Of a stretch of 64,000 nt of DNA, positions 8,905 through 19,200 are shown piece by piece. Within the stretch, counting starts at the first letter, position 1. The number at the start of each line of letters is the position of its first letter. The notes beneath the pieces are model-generated. The model was not told the origin of the DNA, ran no database searches, and saw nothing but the letters and a program-made list of their open reading frames with translations. Source of the stretch: Rhodohalobacter sulfatireducens (GTDB taxonomy: Bacteria > Bacteroidota > Rhodothermia > Balneolales > Balneolaceae); the NCBI RefSeq assembly GCF_022012475.1, contig NZ_JAKLWS010000014.1, forward strand, positions 38,873-102,872. The letters are read 5' to 3'. The translations under genes and the position numbers were made by a program.

Positions 8905-8998
8905 TTCCTAATACGAAGAACTCATGTTATGGTAGACATCGAGCAATAGCTCCAATACTTCGCAAGCCCGGAATGGAAAATTCCGGGCTTGCTTTTTT
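8905..8998 (+). ncRNA. Candidate small RNA ending in an intrinsic terminator
   Basis: On the forward strand CGAAG (8914-8918) can pair with CTTCG (8958-8962). That closes a region holding either CTCATGT with ACAT(c)GAG (8921-8943) or GAGC with GCTC (8941-8952). The two inner helices share GAG and are mutually exclusive. A 12-bp terminator follows. There is no coding sequence on this strand for over 800 bases upstream, so the terminator should end a non-coding transcript. The 5' end is unknown and no family match is claimed. Confidence 0.4.
8962..8998 (+). terminator. Strong forward-strand intrinsic terminator without a gene
   Basis: GCAAGCCCGGAA (8962-8973), a 7-base loop, TTCCGGGCTTGC (8981-8992) and six T residues: a perfect 12-bp stem. 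On the reverse strand the stem is not followed by T residues, so it does not serve rarA. Confidence 0.9.
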
Positions 8999-9012
8999 AT
9001 ATGAACTGGATA

Positions 9013-10365
9013 TTACTTCTCTTTACTTTTTTTAATTTCTTCAAGCCTTTTTCGAAGGATGGGTTCTCTTCCCTCCGTTCCGAACTCGAACCAGGAACAG
9101 TCATCGTAACTGTCGGGAAGATATTTTTGCCGGACCCAGTGGCGGGGATAGCTATGCGGGTATTTGTAGTCGTCCGACGCATTTTTATGATCTAAATACA
9201 TAGACGCCAGTTTATTTGCCGTCTTATCTCTGAGGTGCGATGGGACATCCCCCACTCCTTTCTTTTTGATCTCGCTGTTAATCTCAAAGACAGCCTTAGT
9301 ACTGTTGCTTTTTGGACTGATAGAAAGGAATATGCAAGCATGAGATAAAAAATAAAATCCTTCCGGCATACCGGTTTTCAGAAAAGCTTCCTGGGCTGAG
9401 TGAACCACCGTAATTGCATAAGGGTCAGCCATGCCAACATCTTCGGAAGCAAATATCAACATTCGTCGAAATATAAACTGCGGGTCCTCTCCCCCTTCTA
9501 GCATCGCGTTCATCCAGTAAAGAGCTGCATCCGGATCTGAGCCTCGCATAGATTTGATAAACGCTGATGCATAGTGATAGTGCTCATCCCCGGTTCGATC
9601 ATAACGAACACTTCTTTTTTGAATAGACTGCCTGGCTATTTCAAGTGTAATTTCAACTCTTCCGTCTTCACTTTTCGGGGTAGACAATGCCGCTACTTCA
9701 AGAGCGTTCAGGGCATTTCGAATATCTCCCCCGGCATAATCAGCTAAATGATCCAAAGCTTTATCAGAAACAGTGATATCAATGTAACCTAAGCCTCGTT
9801 CTTCATCCTTAAGTGCACGATGAAGCATTACGACTACATCTTCCTTTGTCAGCGGATAGAGCTCAAAAAGCTGGCAGCGCGAAAGAAGTGGGCTCACCAA
9901 CGAATAAAACGGATTTTCAGTTGTGGCCCCAACCAACGTTAACACACCCGATTCCAGATGCGGTAAAAGTGCGTCTTGCTGAGCTTTATTCCATCTGTGA
10001 ATCTCATCTACAAACAGGATAGTTTTTTTACCGGTCGCTTTTTTCTGGTGCTCTGCTTTTGTTACTACTTTGCGCAACTCCTTGATTCCATCAAGAACCG
10101 CATTGATTACTTCAAACCGGGCATCAATCTCTCTTGAAATAACATGAGCCAATGTGGTTTTACCGGAGCTTGGAGGACCATAAAATACAAGTGATCCAAT
10201 CACCCCGCTTTTAATCATCCGATTAAGCATTTTTCCTTCACCAACCAGGTGCTCCTGCCCAACAAATTCATCCAGGGATTGCGGGCGCATGCGAGTGGCT
10301 AAAGGCTGATCTTCATAACCCTCATTTAGTGAATTACCTGAGTTTTCTTTTTCAAATAAATCCAT
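9013..10365 (-). CDS. rarA: Replication-associated recombination protein RarA (MgsA)
   Basis: A 450-residue AAA+ ATPase of the RarA/WRNIP1 family, which acts at stalled replication forks. Residues 1-55 hold the conserved PLATRMRPQSLDEFVGQEHL block. Walker A is GPPSSGKTT at 63-71, Walker B is ILFVDEIHRW at about 115-124, and sensor 1 is VGATTENPFYS. The C-terminal half has the tetramerisation region with RGSDPDAALYWM and YKYPHSYPRHWVRQKYLP, diagnostic for this family rather than for clamp-loader subunits or RuvB. The length is normal. It is transcribed towards the FMN reductase gene. Confidence 0.96.
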   Translation of the reverse strand: MDLFEKENSGNSLNEGYEDQPLATRMRPQSLDEFVGQEHLVGEGKMLNRMIKSGVIGSLVFYGPPSSGKTTLAHVISREIDARFEVINAVLDGIKELRKVVTKAEHQKKATGKKTILFVDEIHRWNKAQQDALLPHLESGVLTLVGATTENPFYSLVSPLLSRCQLFELYPLTKEDVVVMLHRALKDEERGLGYIDITVSDKALDHLADYAGGDIRNALNALEVAALSTPKSEDGRVEITLEIARQSIQKRSVRYDRTGDEHYHYASAFIKSMRGSDPDAALYWMNAMLEGGEDPQFIFRRMLIFASEDVGMADPYAITVVHSAQEAFLKTGMPEGFYFLSHACIFLSISPKSNSTKAVFEINSEIKKKGVGDVPSHLRDKTANKLASMYLDHKNASDDYKYPHSYPRHWVRQKYLPDSYDDCSWFEFGTEGREPILRKRLEEIKKSKEK

Positions 10366-10475
10366 ATCGAAAGGTAGAAGTAGTATGTCTCGAGAGCAAG
10401 TGGATTGAAAATCAAATATTCCATGATTTTACTATGGCAGACAAGCACTAAATTTTAAATGTTTCATTGGAGGAC

Positions 10476-13400
10476 TCACAATTTTTGAATTCGATAATCG
10501 CTTTTTCCCTCCACAATCTTAACTCTCTGAACAGTGCCATCAGCCCAGTTCACCTCAATCACTGATGGAGATTCATTCACTGATATTCCAAGGACTTGGG
10601 TATAGCTGTTTTGAGAAGCGTAGCTGCCCCCTGCCTGAATGAATCTCGCCGGTCCTTTTTCACCACCATCATATTCTAAACGAATGGAGGATCCGACCGC
10701 ACTTCTATTCGATCTTGAACCAACTAGCTCTATTCGAATTCCTTCTCTGTTTACCTTGCTCTCGAACAGTTTAGTTTGACCGTTATTTTGTGAAATTACA
10801 AGATCCGTCTTTCCATCCTGATTAAAGTCTCCCAATGCCGCCCCACGCTGTTCTCCATAAACCTTAATTCCCGAGATATTACCGGGTACGGATTCAAAGT
10901 TTGCATCCCCATCACCGAGCAAGAGGATTCCTCTCCCTGCATCCAATCGTGCAGTATTTTTTGGAAAGCCAAAATAATTCTGACCAATAAAAAGATCTTC
11001 GTTTCCATCATTGTTAAAATCTGCTACACCCGAGTAAAATCCATTTGAAAACTGAGTTTCAGCCGGTAGAGTTTTTGGTTCAAATGCAGTTCCTGTATTA
11101 ACAAAGATCATATGTTTAAGAGTATTAATTTCTTTGTAGGGTACATCATTAAAAGGTTGATCAAAGATTTCATCAATGGAGGCTTCCGCAAACTCCTTAT
11201 GCGTACTTACATTTGATAATATTGTGGGTACGGATTCAAAATCATGTAGTTTTCTTCTTGGAACATAACTGCCAATTTCATTACTGTAATAGGTTTCAAG
11301 TATATCGAGACGTCCATCCCAGTTAAAATCATCATAGTACATTCGAATGGGTTTGTTATCATGAATTTGATAAGCACTGTTTAATCCAATATTTAATGCA
11401 ACAATATCAGGTAGCCCGTTCCCTGTAAAATCACCGACTGTTATACCATTCCACCAGCCATTATACTCGTTTAGACCCACCTCTTCTGTAATATCAACAA
11501 ATCTAGCACCTCGATTTTCAAACAACCTAAGCGTGCCCCATTCTGTAGCGATGAGCAGATCCTGTTCACCATTACCGGTCACGTCAGAAAATAGAGCATC
11601 TGTTACAAGGCCTGCATTACTCAAGACTCTCGAGTTTCTTTCATCCAGTTCAAAGCGCCCATTATTATTACGAAAAAGTCTGGAATCGGCATTAACAGGA
11701 TATTGACCGGGCTTAAACCTTCCCCCGATAAATAAGTCTATAGCACCATCTCCGGTATAATCAGCGGCAGCTATTGGGCCTGTAGTTGATAATATTCCGG
11801 GAATTGCTTGCACATTGGAAACTGCATTGCTGCTCAAAGAAACTGAAGACTCACCGGTTTCAATCGAGTAAACAAATGCTGAGGGTACGCCGGGATTTCC
11901 CTGTTCATAGTTGGCACTACCTATTACAAGGATTGATCTGTTCTCTTCAGACCACCCTAAAATTGACGTTTGATCGCCCGGGGCCACTCCGGTAATAGGA
12001 TCCATCTCTACTCTGCTAAAATTTCCGTTTTCCAACTTGGAAAAAACAGCGGCCCGCCCCTCTCTACTCGCAGTAACCAACAGTTCCTCTACCTGATCAC
12101 CATTCAGATCCATCCATGCTGCTCCCGGACCAAAGCTACTTAATTTTTGAGGAAGCAAAGGACTAAAACGGAAGTCATCATAAGAATTCTCTTGATGAAT
12201 ATGATCAATTTTCCCTGATTGATCACTAAATGCCGGTTGATTTTCATTGACCGAATAACTCCTCGCTTCAGTTGTACGAAGTTCTATCGATTCCTGATCA
12301 ATTTCGTAGATTCTATTGGCTCTGATATCCTCAATAAGGCTATAGTTACCGTCCGGCCAAATTACTTTAATTGAATAATCATTTTTGCCTTCTTCAGCGG
12401 AGAATACAACTTGTTTCTGTGAGCTCGACAGATAGTTTCCTCCTGCAGTAATCTCTTTACTTTGAATCAGGGATCCGCCTATCAGTTCTATCTTCGCTCC
12501 TATACTTTGGGTGTTTGGTGAAGTACCTTTTAATCGAACAGCGATTCGTGAGTGATTGGACCTGTTTTCATAGAGAGAGGCTACATTGTCGAGCCTGTTG
12601 AAAATGATATCCTGATCTCCGTCATTGTCGAGGTCTGCAAGGGCCATTCCCATAGAAATATCTTCGGTATCGAATCCCCAGTTTACACTCTGATCGGAAA
12701 ATGTTAAATCTCCATTATTTTTAAAGATTTGATTTCTTAACTCGAGTCGCGGATATCTTAAAATATCACCCCCTCTTTCATTATTCGACATATCCGCTGT
12801 ATACATAGCAATTTGGGTATCCATATCCTGGTAATCATTCGTAAAACCAGTGGCGACGATTAGATCTTCAAATCCATCTAAGTCAACATCCAAAAATGAG
12901 GTCCCCCAAGACCATTCAGTAGCTTCAAGTCCACTGTAATAAGCTATTTGGGCAAAATTGGGAATAGAATCTCCCCTGTTCAGATACACCGAATTGCGAT
13001 TATGTAATGTACGTCCTTCATATTCGGGCAAAAACTCCGAAGATTGTTGCAACCGGCTTGAATGTTCACGACTCAGCATTTCAGTCACCACAAAATCCAA
13101 ATGACCATCCCGGTTTATATCCGAAAAATCAACCCCCATAGATGAAAAACTCATGTTTCTAATTCCATTTCGATTGATTCTTTCAAACGTTCCATCCCCC
13201 TGATTGATCCAAAACCTGTCAGGCGTCCAGAAATCATTAGCTACGTACAGGTCCGGATAATTATCACCGTTTACATCACGAAAAGTGGACGTCAGGCCCC
13301 AATCAGGTGTTAACCCGATGGAATTCCCGTTCTCATCATAGAAATATTCAAGTGGATCTGCCGGTTCAAATCGTCCCTCACCCTTGTTAAGATATAATTC

Positions 13401-14174
13401 ATCAGGTTCGCCTACTTCATTTCTGAAGGACCCCTCTGCTGTCTCAACAATTGTAAACTGATCTGCGAATTCCGGAAGTACCTGAAGATGACCATCGATC
13501 ACCTCTACGGTATTGTCCATAGAGAGCTCTTTGGCTGAATATATATCTCGAGCAGTTTGGATTTTGTAGTTTGTGATATACAGATCCAGAAGTCCATCAC
13601 CGTTGATGTCTGCCAGAGCCATTGTATGTGCACCCCGACTTTCTCCTAAACCACTGTCAGTTTTCAGTTGAAAGTTTCCATTCCCGTCATTTATATAGAG
13701 TGAGTTCCCGTCACTTAATGAGCTAATGAACAGGTCAGGGTTTCTATCTGCATTCACATCGGCAAAAACGACACCAGTGGAGTTATAACCCTCATGAGTC
13801 AAACCGGCCCGGTCAGTGACATCTTCAAAGTGAAAATTTCCCAAATTTTTATAGAGTTTATTAGCTCCGTCTATAGATGCGAAGTAGATGTCTTGCAGTC
13901 CGTCTCCGTCCACATCGGCCACGGCTACACCTGAGCCATTCAGATAATGTCTGTTTTGAAATTTTAACTCATCTCTTACATCGTTTCGAAATGAAATATT
14001 TGTTTCTGTTGAAGCGAGAGATGAGAAGCCTGTTTCTCCAAAAAAACCGGGAGATATTTCACTCCAGCGAAAACCATCATCCTGATTCCATTCCAGCTCA
14101 TCAGACGAGTTGCAGCTAAAAAGGCAAAAGCAGAGTATTGTAAAAGTAACGGCTTTTTTCCACTGGTAGAGCAT
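10476..14174 (-). CDS. Giant FG-GAP/VCBS-repeat lipoprotein with two ASPIC/UnbV domains
   Basis: A 1232-residue lipoprotein (LFSC, Cys21). The body is a long series of calcium-binding-type FG-GAP/VCBS blades, each with a DxDxDGxxD-like loop (DVDGDGLQD, DINGDGLLD, DLDNDGDQD and DFNQDGKTD are examples). Two beta-propeller arrays each end in an ASPIC/UnbV domain, at about 575-655 and at the extreme C-terminus (about 1150-1232). The protein therefore looks like a tandem duplication of a CRTAC1-type unit. It follows SusC and SusD on the same strand, so a surface-exposed glycan- or ligand-binding role beside the TonB-dependent transporter is likely, though no enzymatic residues are visible. A terminator-like hairpin separates it from SusD. 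Confidence 0.85.
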   Translation of the reverse strand: MLYQWKKAVTFTILCFCLFSCNSSDELEWNQDDGFRWSEISPGFFGETGFSSLASTETNISFRNDVRDELKFQNRHYLNGSGVAVADVDGDGLQDIYFASIDGANKLYKNLGNFHFEDVTDRAGLTHEGYNSTGVVFADVNADRNPDLFISSLSDGNSLYINDGNGNFQLKTDSGLGESRGAHTMALADINGDGLLDLYITNYKIQTARDIYSAKELSMDNTVEVIDGHLQVLPEFADQFTIVETAEGSFRNEVGEPDELYLNKGEGRFEPADPLEYFYDENGNSIGLTPDWGLTSTFRDVNGDNYPDLYVANDFWTPDRFWINQGDGTFERINRNGIRNMSFSSMGVDFSDINRDGHLDFVVTEMLSREHSSRLQQSSEFLPEYEGRTLHNRNSVYLNRGDSIPNFAQIAYYSGLEATEWSWGTSFLDVDLDGFEDLIVATGFTNDYQDMDTQIAMYTADMSNNERGGDILRYPRLELRNQIFKNNGDLTFSDQSVNWGFDTEDISMGMALADLDNDGDQDIIFNRLDNVASLYENRSNHSRIAVRLKGTSPNTQSIGAKIELIGGSLIQSKEITAGGNYLSSSQKQVVFSAEEGKNDYSIKVIWPDGNYSLIEDIRANRIYEIDQESIELRTTEARSYSVNENQPAFSDQSGKIDHIHQENSYDDFRFSPLLPQKLSSFGPGAAWMDLNGDQVEELLVTASREGRAAVFSKLENGNFSRVEMDPITGVAPGDQTSILGWSEENRSILVIGSANYEQGNPGVPSAFVYSIETGESSVSLSSNAVSNVQAIPGILSTTGPIAAADYTGDGAIDLFIGGRFKPGQYPVNADSRLFRNNNGRFELDERNSRVLSNAGLVTDALFSDVTGNGEQDLLIATEWGTLRLFENRGARFVDITEEVGLNEYNGWWNGITVGDFTGNGLPDIVALNIGLNSAYQIHDNKPIRMYYDDFNWDGRLDILETYYSNEIGSYVPRRKLHDFESVPTILSNVSTHKEFAEASIDEIFDQPFNDVPYKEINTLKHMIFVNTGTAFEPKTLPAETQFSNGFYSGVADFNNDGNEDLFIGQNYFGFPKNTARLDAGRGILLLGDGDANFESVPGNISGIKVYGEQRGAALGDFNQDGKTDLVISQNNGQTKLFESKVNREGIRIELVGSRSNRSAVGSSIRLEYDGGEKGPARFIQAGGSYASQNSYTQVLGISVNESPSVIEVNWADGTVQRVKIVEGKSDYRIQKL

Positions 14175-14330
14175 ATTGGAAGATGAAAATAATGGACACG
14201 AAAAATGATGATCGACTCAATATCCACTTATGGATATCAAAATTTTGAGTGACTAAAATCTCTGATAAAATTGTAAAAATCCACAAAGGAATGTTAGAAA
14301 TTTACTAGCCTGTAATTGTTTATTAAGAAA

Positions 14331-14395
14331 ATAAAAAACCTGACAGGTTACACCCGGTTGCATTTCACATGAATGCAACCAGATAACCTGGCAGG
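14331..14395 (-). terminator. Nested hairpin between SusD and the FG-GAP lipoprotein gene
   Basis: CCTGACAGGTT (14339-14349) pairs with AACCTGGCAGG (14385-14395) at 10 of 11 positions and encloses GGTTGCATT/AATGCAACC (14356-14380). On the reverse strand it is followed by a T-rich stretch (TTTTTTATTTTC), so it can act as an intrinsic terminator or attenuator after SusD. The outer arm belongs to the ACCTGTCAGGT repeat family also seen at 46565. Confidence 0.7.
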
Positions 14396-14425
14396 CTTTA
14401 AAGTAATTCACAAAAGAGTTATAAA

Positions 14426-16204
14426 TTAATAGCCGGGATTTTGAACCAATGCACTATTTCTATTTATCTCCTCTAATGAAATCGGAGCAAAATAATGGCT
14501 ATCGCTCCAGGACCTCGACTGGATAAATCGCATCGGGTCGTATGAGTAGTTTGAGTATGTACTGCGATCTGTAACGTCGGTTGCTTCCGCAGTAATGGTA
14601 ATTCCAAACGCATCTGTATAAATATCAGGTGCAATCATCCATCTGCGTACATCGAAGAACCGATGTTCTTCACCAAACAGTTCAACACGTCGTTCATTCT
14701 GATACCGTTCGACCAAAGCCTGCCCACTGTCTGAGATTGGAGGCATACCGGCACGGTCACGAACCATATTGATCACTCGACGTGCTTCTACTTCCTCTCC
14801 CAAGCCTATACACGCCTCAGCATAGTTTAAGAGAACTTCAGCATATCGGAAGAATGTATAAGGCGTTTCCTGTCGTTCTTGAGGCGGCATGCTTGGATCG
14901 ATGAATTTTCTCAGGTAGTATCGTGTCCAACTTCCATTCCAATCCTCGATCGGGCCATTTCTTGTGTCTACGCCAACCGCTTCACTTCCATCTGGCAACG
15001 TTACTGTTTCAAACGTTTGAATATTTCCAAATTGATCGTAAGGTTGTCTGAATGAGGGCGGCTCTACCCAAGGTGCGCCGTCATAAAGAATGGATGCATA
15101 GAATCTGGGATCTCGGTTTTCGTATGGAGCAGCTGCATGATCCGGATTGCTCCAATCGAACTCGGAACCATCTGCCATTTCATAGGCATCTACTAATGAT
15201 TGTAACGGAGTGTTCCCTGCCCATCCGCGATAACCATTGGGTCCGTTCATTTGGTGAGTCAAATAACGATCCGTCCAGTCTCTGCTTGCTTGAAAATATC
15301 GATTCATAATTGTTTCTTCATGCCGGCCATTCACCAGGAACAACTGTTCATAATTTACAGCCGGATCATCATGTTGGTTATATAAACTATACTTGTTCAT
15401 ATTCATGATCTCTTCAGCTGCAGCTTTAGCTGCCTGGTATCGGGATTCTTGGCTACCTGATGTATATCCAGTCAAATCACTTGCGGGGTTCGCATACAGG
15501 TCACTTGCTGCGTGAGTGAGAATTCTCGATTTAAGTGCTAAAGCTGCTCCTTTAGACGCTCGCCCTAAATCTCGTGGTTCCTCAGGTAAAAGAGCAGCTG
15601 CGCGATCGGCCTCCTCTACGATAAAGTTAACTGTCTCTTCAAATGTATTTCTGGGTACTGCCAAATCCTCCCCTCCAAAGAGGTCAACAGGATTTAAGAT
15701 GAGTGGTACACCACCATACATTCTGAGAAGGTTGCCGTAGAAATAAGCTCGCAAGAAATGAGTTTCACCTTTTATATCATTCTTGAATGATTCACTGGCC
15801 GTAGCTTCGTCAATATTTGCTAAGATAATATTCGCTTGCCGTATGGCCGAGTAAAGATGATCCCATCGATAGTGTCGAAGGTCACCACGTCCGAGTGCAC
15901 CCAGGTTACTTGGGCTCCAGTTTCCTTGTACAAGGTCTTCTGTGCCATATCCGTGAGTGAAGTAGGAGTCATCGGTTAATGAGGCTATTTTCACTTCATC
16001 TTGGCCGTGATGCATCTGACGATAGACATCCGATAAATATAGGTCCATCAGTGCGGGATCCTGCCAAACGTTATCATCTGATATCTGATCTGTCGGGCTC
16101 ACATTCAATGCATCCTGACCGCATGAGTTGAATACAAGCACCGAAAGCATGACCGCCAGCAGTACTTTTATGGGTAACTTTTTTAATGCTTTTGTGTTAT
16201 TCAT
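14426..16204 (-). CDS. SusD/RagB-family nutrient-binding outer-membrane lipoprotein
   Basis: Starting at the ATG at 16204 gives 592 residues with a lipoprotein signal peptide ending FNSC; an upstream ATG at 16249 would put charged residues before it and is less likely. The SusD fold is seen in the N-terminal TPR-like helices (HLYSAIRQANIILANID, KGETHFLRAYFYGNLLRMYGGVP split over two helices) and the C-terminal block with RYAEVLLNYAEAC, ERRVELFGEEHRFFDVRRW and a terminal LVQNPGY. SusD proteins cap the extracellular face of a SusC barrel and capture oligosaccharides or other oligomers. The gene lies 90 bases after SusC on the same strand. The cognate substrate is not evident because no glycosidase neighbours it. 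Confidence 0.95.
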   Translation of the reverse strand: MNNTKALKKLPIKVLLAVMLSVLVFNSCGQDALNVSPTDQISDDNVWQDPALMDLYLSDVYRQMHHGQDEVKIASLTDDSYFTHGYGTEDLVQGNWSPSNLGALGRGDLRHYRWDHLYSAIRQANIILANIDEATASESFKNDIKGETHFLRAYFYGNLLRMYGGVPLILNPVDLFGGEDLAVPRNTFEETVNFIVEEADRAAALLPEEPRDLGRASKGAALALKSRILTHAASDLYANPASDLTGYTSGSQESRYQAAKAAAEEIMNMNKYSLYNQHDDPAVNYEQLFLVNGRHEETIMNRYFQASRDWTDRYLTHQMNGPNGYRGWAGNTPLQSLVDAYEMADGSEFDWSNPDHAAAPYENRDPRFYASILYDGAPWVEPPSFRQPYDQFGNIQTFETVTLPDGSEAVGVDTRNGPIEDWNGSWTRYYLRKFIDPSMPPQERQETPYTFFRYAEVLLNYAEACIGLGEEVEARRVINMVRDRAGMPPISDSGQALVERYQNERRVELFGEEHRFFDVRRWMIAPDIYTDAFGITITAEATDVTDRSTYSNYSYDPMRFIQSRSWSDSHYFAPISLEEINRNSALVQNPGY

Positions 16205-16294
16205 TTTGTTGTGATTTAATTTGAAAATGTTCGCAATCACTAAACTCAAATGGTTTAGTAATCAGAGTCCCGGTTGTACCCGAGACCCTGGTGA

Positions 16295-19200
16295 TTAAAA
16301 TGCCAGTGACAGACCTAAGTTCATGACCCTCTTTTGCGGGTAGTAAGAACCTGACGCATTTCTGGCTTCCGGATCCAATGGAAAATCGCTAAATGTTAAC
16401 AGGTTAAATCCATTTGCATACACTCGCATCCTGTTTATTCCTAAACTGGATGTCAGATTCTGCGGTAAATTATACCCGATTTCGAGGTTTTTAAGCCTGA
16501 TATAATCTGTATCCATATAGAAGTAGGTGTTCTGATTACGGATCCAATATTCATCTGCACGGTTAAACGCTCTCGGTCCAGACGCATTAGGGTTATCCGG
16601 AGTCCATCTCTTCTTCGCGAAGTCATTCAGATAGTTTCCAAAATCACCAGACTGTGTCTGAATCCATTGAGAAGCCCCCGCGGCCCCCTGGAACAGCATA
16701 ACAAAGTCGAAGTTTCTGAACTGTCCACTTATATTTAATCCGCCATTCCATTTTGGAACGCCGTTGCGTTCAACTCGAATTCTATCATCAGCATTAATCT
16801 GACCATCACCATTCACATCCTCAAAGATTAGGTCACCGGGTCGTGCTCCGCTCCAATGCGGATAGCTATCGACTTCGGCCTGATCACTAAAGACACCAAT
16901 TACATTATACAACAGAGGAGATTGCATTCTTCTTCCTGTACTCTGCTGCCATTCTGGTGCGCCTGGGGGTTCATCCCAAAACTTGATCTCGTTCTCGGCA
17001 TATCCACCGTTCAGTGAGATATCAAGAACAAAGTCCGTACTAAATTGCTGTCTCCAGCCAATACGACCATCAAAACCTTTGGCTCTCACTTCTCCGATAT
17101 TTTCTCTGGGCAAGTTAATACCTGCAGTTTGAGGTACAGAAGCATTTCTAAACCAAAGAATATCTTCTCTCAATTCGTTGAAGTAATCGACTTCAAGAGT
17201 AAACCTATTGTCAAACATTGATGATTCAATACCTACGTTAAACTGGTTGGAAACCTCCCAGCTTACATCCGGATTGGGTGTACGTGCAGGAAAGATCGAC
17301 TGAACTGAACTTCCTCCAAACACATGTCCGGCACCAAATTGGTACGTCGATAAAAACTGCCACTCTTCAATTCGGTCATTCCCTGTCTGACCATAGGAAG
17401 CACGAACTTTTAATTCATCAAACAGGCTGACTGCATCTTGGAACCAATCTTCCTGTGTTAGCCTCCATCCAACAGAAACAGACGGAAAGAAACCATACCG
17501 ATTGCCCTCAGGGAAGATGTAAGACCCGTCATACCTGGCAATGACTTCAACCAAGTATTTACTCTGATAATTGTAATTGAGTCGAGTAAAGAAATTTTGA
17601 CGGACAGCCTTGTTAGGACGTTCGATATCATCACCTAATGATGAACTTCCTCCTTCAATGTTTTGCTGATCTTCGCCCCCAAATGAAAGCTGGTCAATCT
17701 GCGTAGTTGGGAAAAATCTTCTGAAAGCATAAAATCCGGAGTTTTGAATATTTTGTCTTTCAGTTCCAAGCAATGCAGTAAATGAGTGGTTTTCAAAATC
17801 TACATCATAATTCACCAGCAAGTTCATCAACGTATTTTGCCCTTCATCTGACCACTGTTGCAGTCGGGCATCCTGGTTCGGCACTAAACTTTCATTGAAT
17901 ATGGGTGTACCACCGGTATCCATACCATCCGGTTGACCATCGCCATTTGTATCAAAGCCTGCTAAATCATAAAGCGTCCAGGGAGTTTGCCAAAATTTAC
18001 GATTACGGAAATCCTTGTCATAAACAACGGTACCTGTAACAGAAAGACCCTCTACATTCGGCACTTCAACACGTAGTTTTGCATTACTTTGGAAGTAATA
18101 GCGATCATCTCGGTCATATCCGGTTGCATCTGTCCCTGTTACGACCGGGTTCGTACCGTTTTCAATATCCGGAGCCGGCAGACCATTTGGCCAGAAACCA
18201 TGTTCATTCGGCTTGCCCCTCATCAGCATTCTGAATGTTGCACCGGCACTCTCTGTTGGGAAATTTCTATCTTCAAATCGTCCCAACAGATCTACAGATA
18301 AGGATATATTTTCTGAGAGCTGGCCATCCAGGTTACTGCGGAAACTGTATTCATTATAACCAACGGCACTGTTATCGTAAAATCCATCCTCTGTAAGCCC
18401 GCTGAAAGAAAGATAGTACCGGAAATTTTCACTTCCGCCCGCAACAGACATATCTGTTCGAGTTTGGTAAGACACATCTTTCAAAGCTTCACCAAACCAA
18501 TCTGTGTCGGGACATAGCCATTCATCCTGAACCTGTGCATGACAGTTGATCTGATCCTGAGTGTAGCGGGGTTGGAGACCTCGATATGAATCAATTTCAT
18601 TCAACATTGTCATATATGTCTCGGCATCTGCCATATCGGGAACCCTACTTGGCTGGTTAAAGCCCTGGTTAAAATCCAGTGTAAACTGCGGAGCACCACT
18701 TCGTCCTCGTTTAGTTGTAATCAGAATTACACCATTTGCAGCCCGTGAACCATAAATTGCTGCTGATGCGTCTTTCAACACACTGATATTTTCAACATCC
18801 CGTGGATTAATCCTGTCCAATCCACCAGAGCGATCCGGAACACCATCAATTACGATCAATGGCCGATTATCATTCAATGTACTTTCACCGCGGATACGAA
18901 TTAATGCACCGTCATCTCCCGGCAAACCACTTTGGTTAACGGTCACAATTCCCGGCAGCTGACCTGTTAATGAGTTCGCCATGTTTGTAACCGGAATTTG
19001 CTGAATTCTTTCACCTGAAACCGAACTTACGGAACCCGAAAGAGTTTCTCGTGATTGAGTTCCATATCCAACCACGACAATATCTTCTGCCTGGTAAATG
19101 TCCATTTCAAGTTCAATATCAATTGTTGTACGTCCATTAATTGGAACTGTCTGACTCTGATATCCTACGTATGAAAATATTAGAGTATCACTTAGTGATG

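Larger units (their letters stand above)
8624..9012. other. Intergenic region with palindrome and orphan forward terminator
   Basis: This 389-base gap between rarA (3' end) and the FMN reductase (5' end), both on the reverse strand, is AT-rich from 8640 to 8900. It holds an AAAGCGCTTT palindrome at 8784-8793, a structured stretch from about 8914, and a perfect forward-strand intrinsic terminator at 8962-8998. No forward ORF precedes that terminator. Confidence 0.6.

Noticed and set aside
16205..16249. Upstream ATG of the SusD gene
   Set aside because: The added residues precede a good lipoprotein signal and have no ribosome site; the ATG at 16204 fits better.
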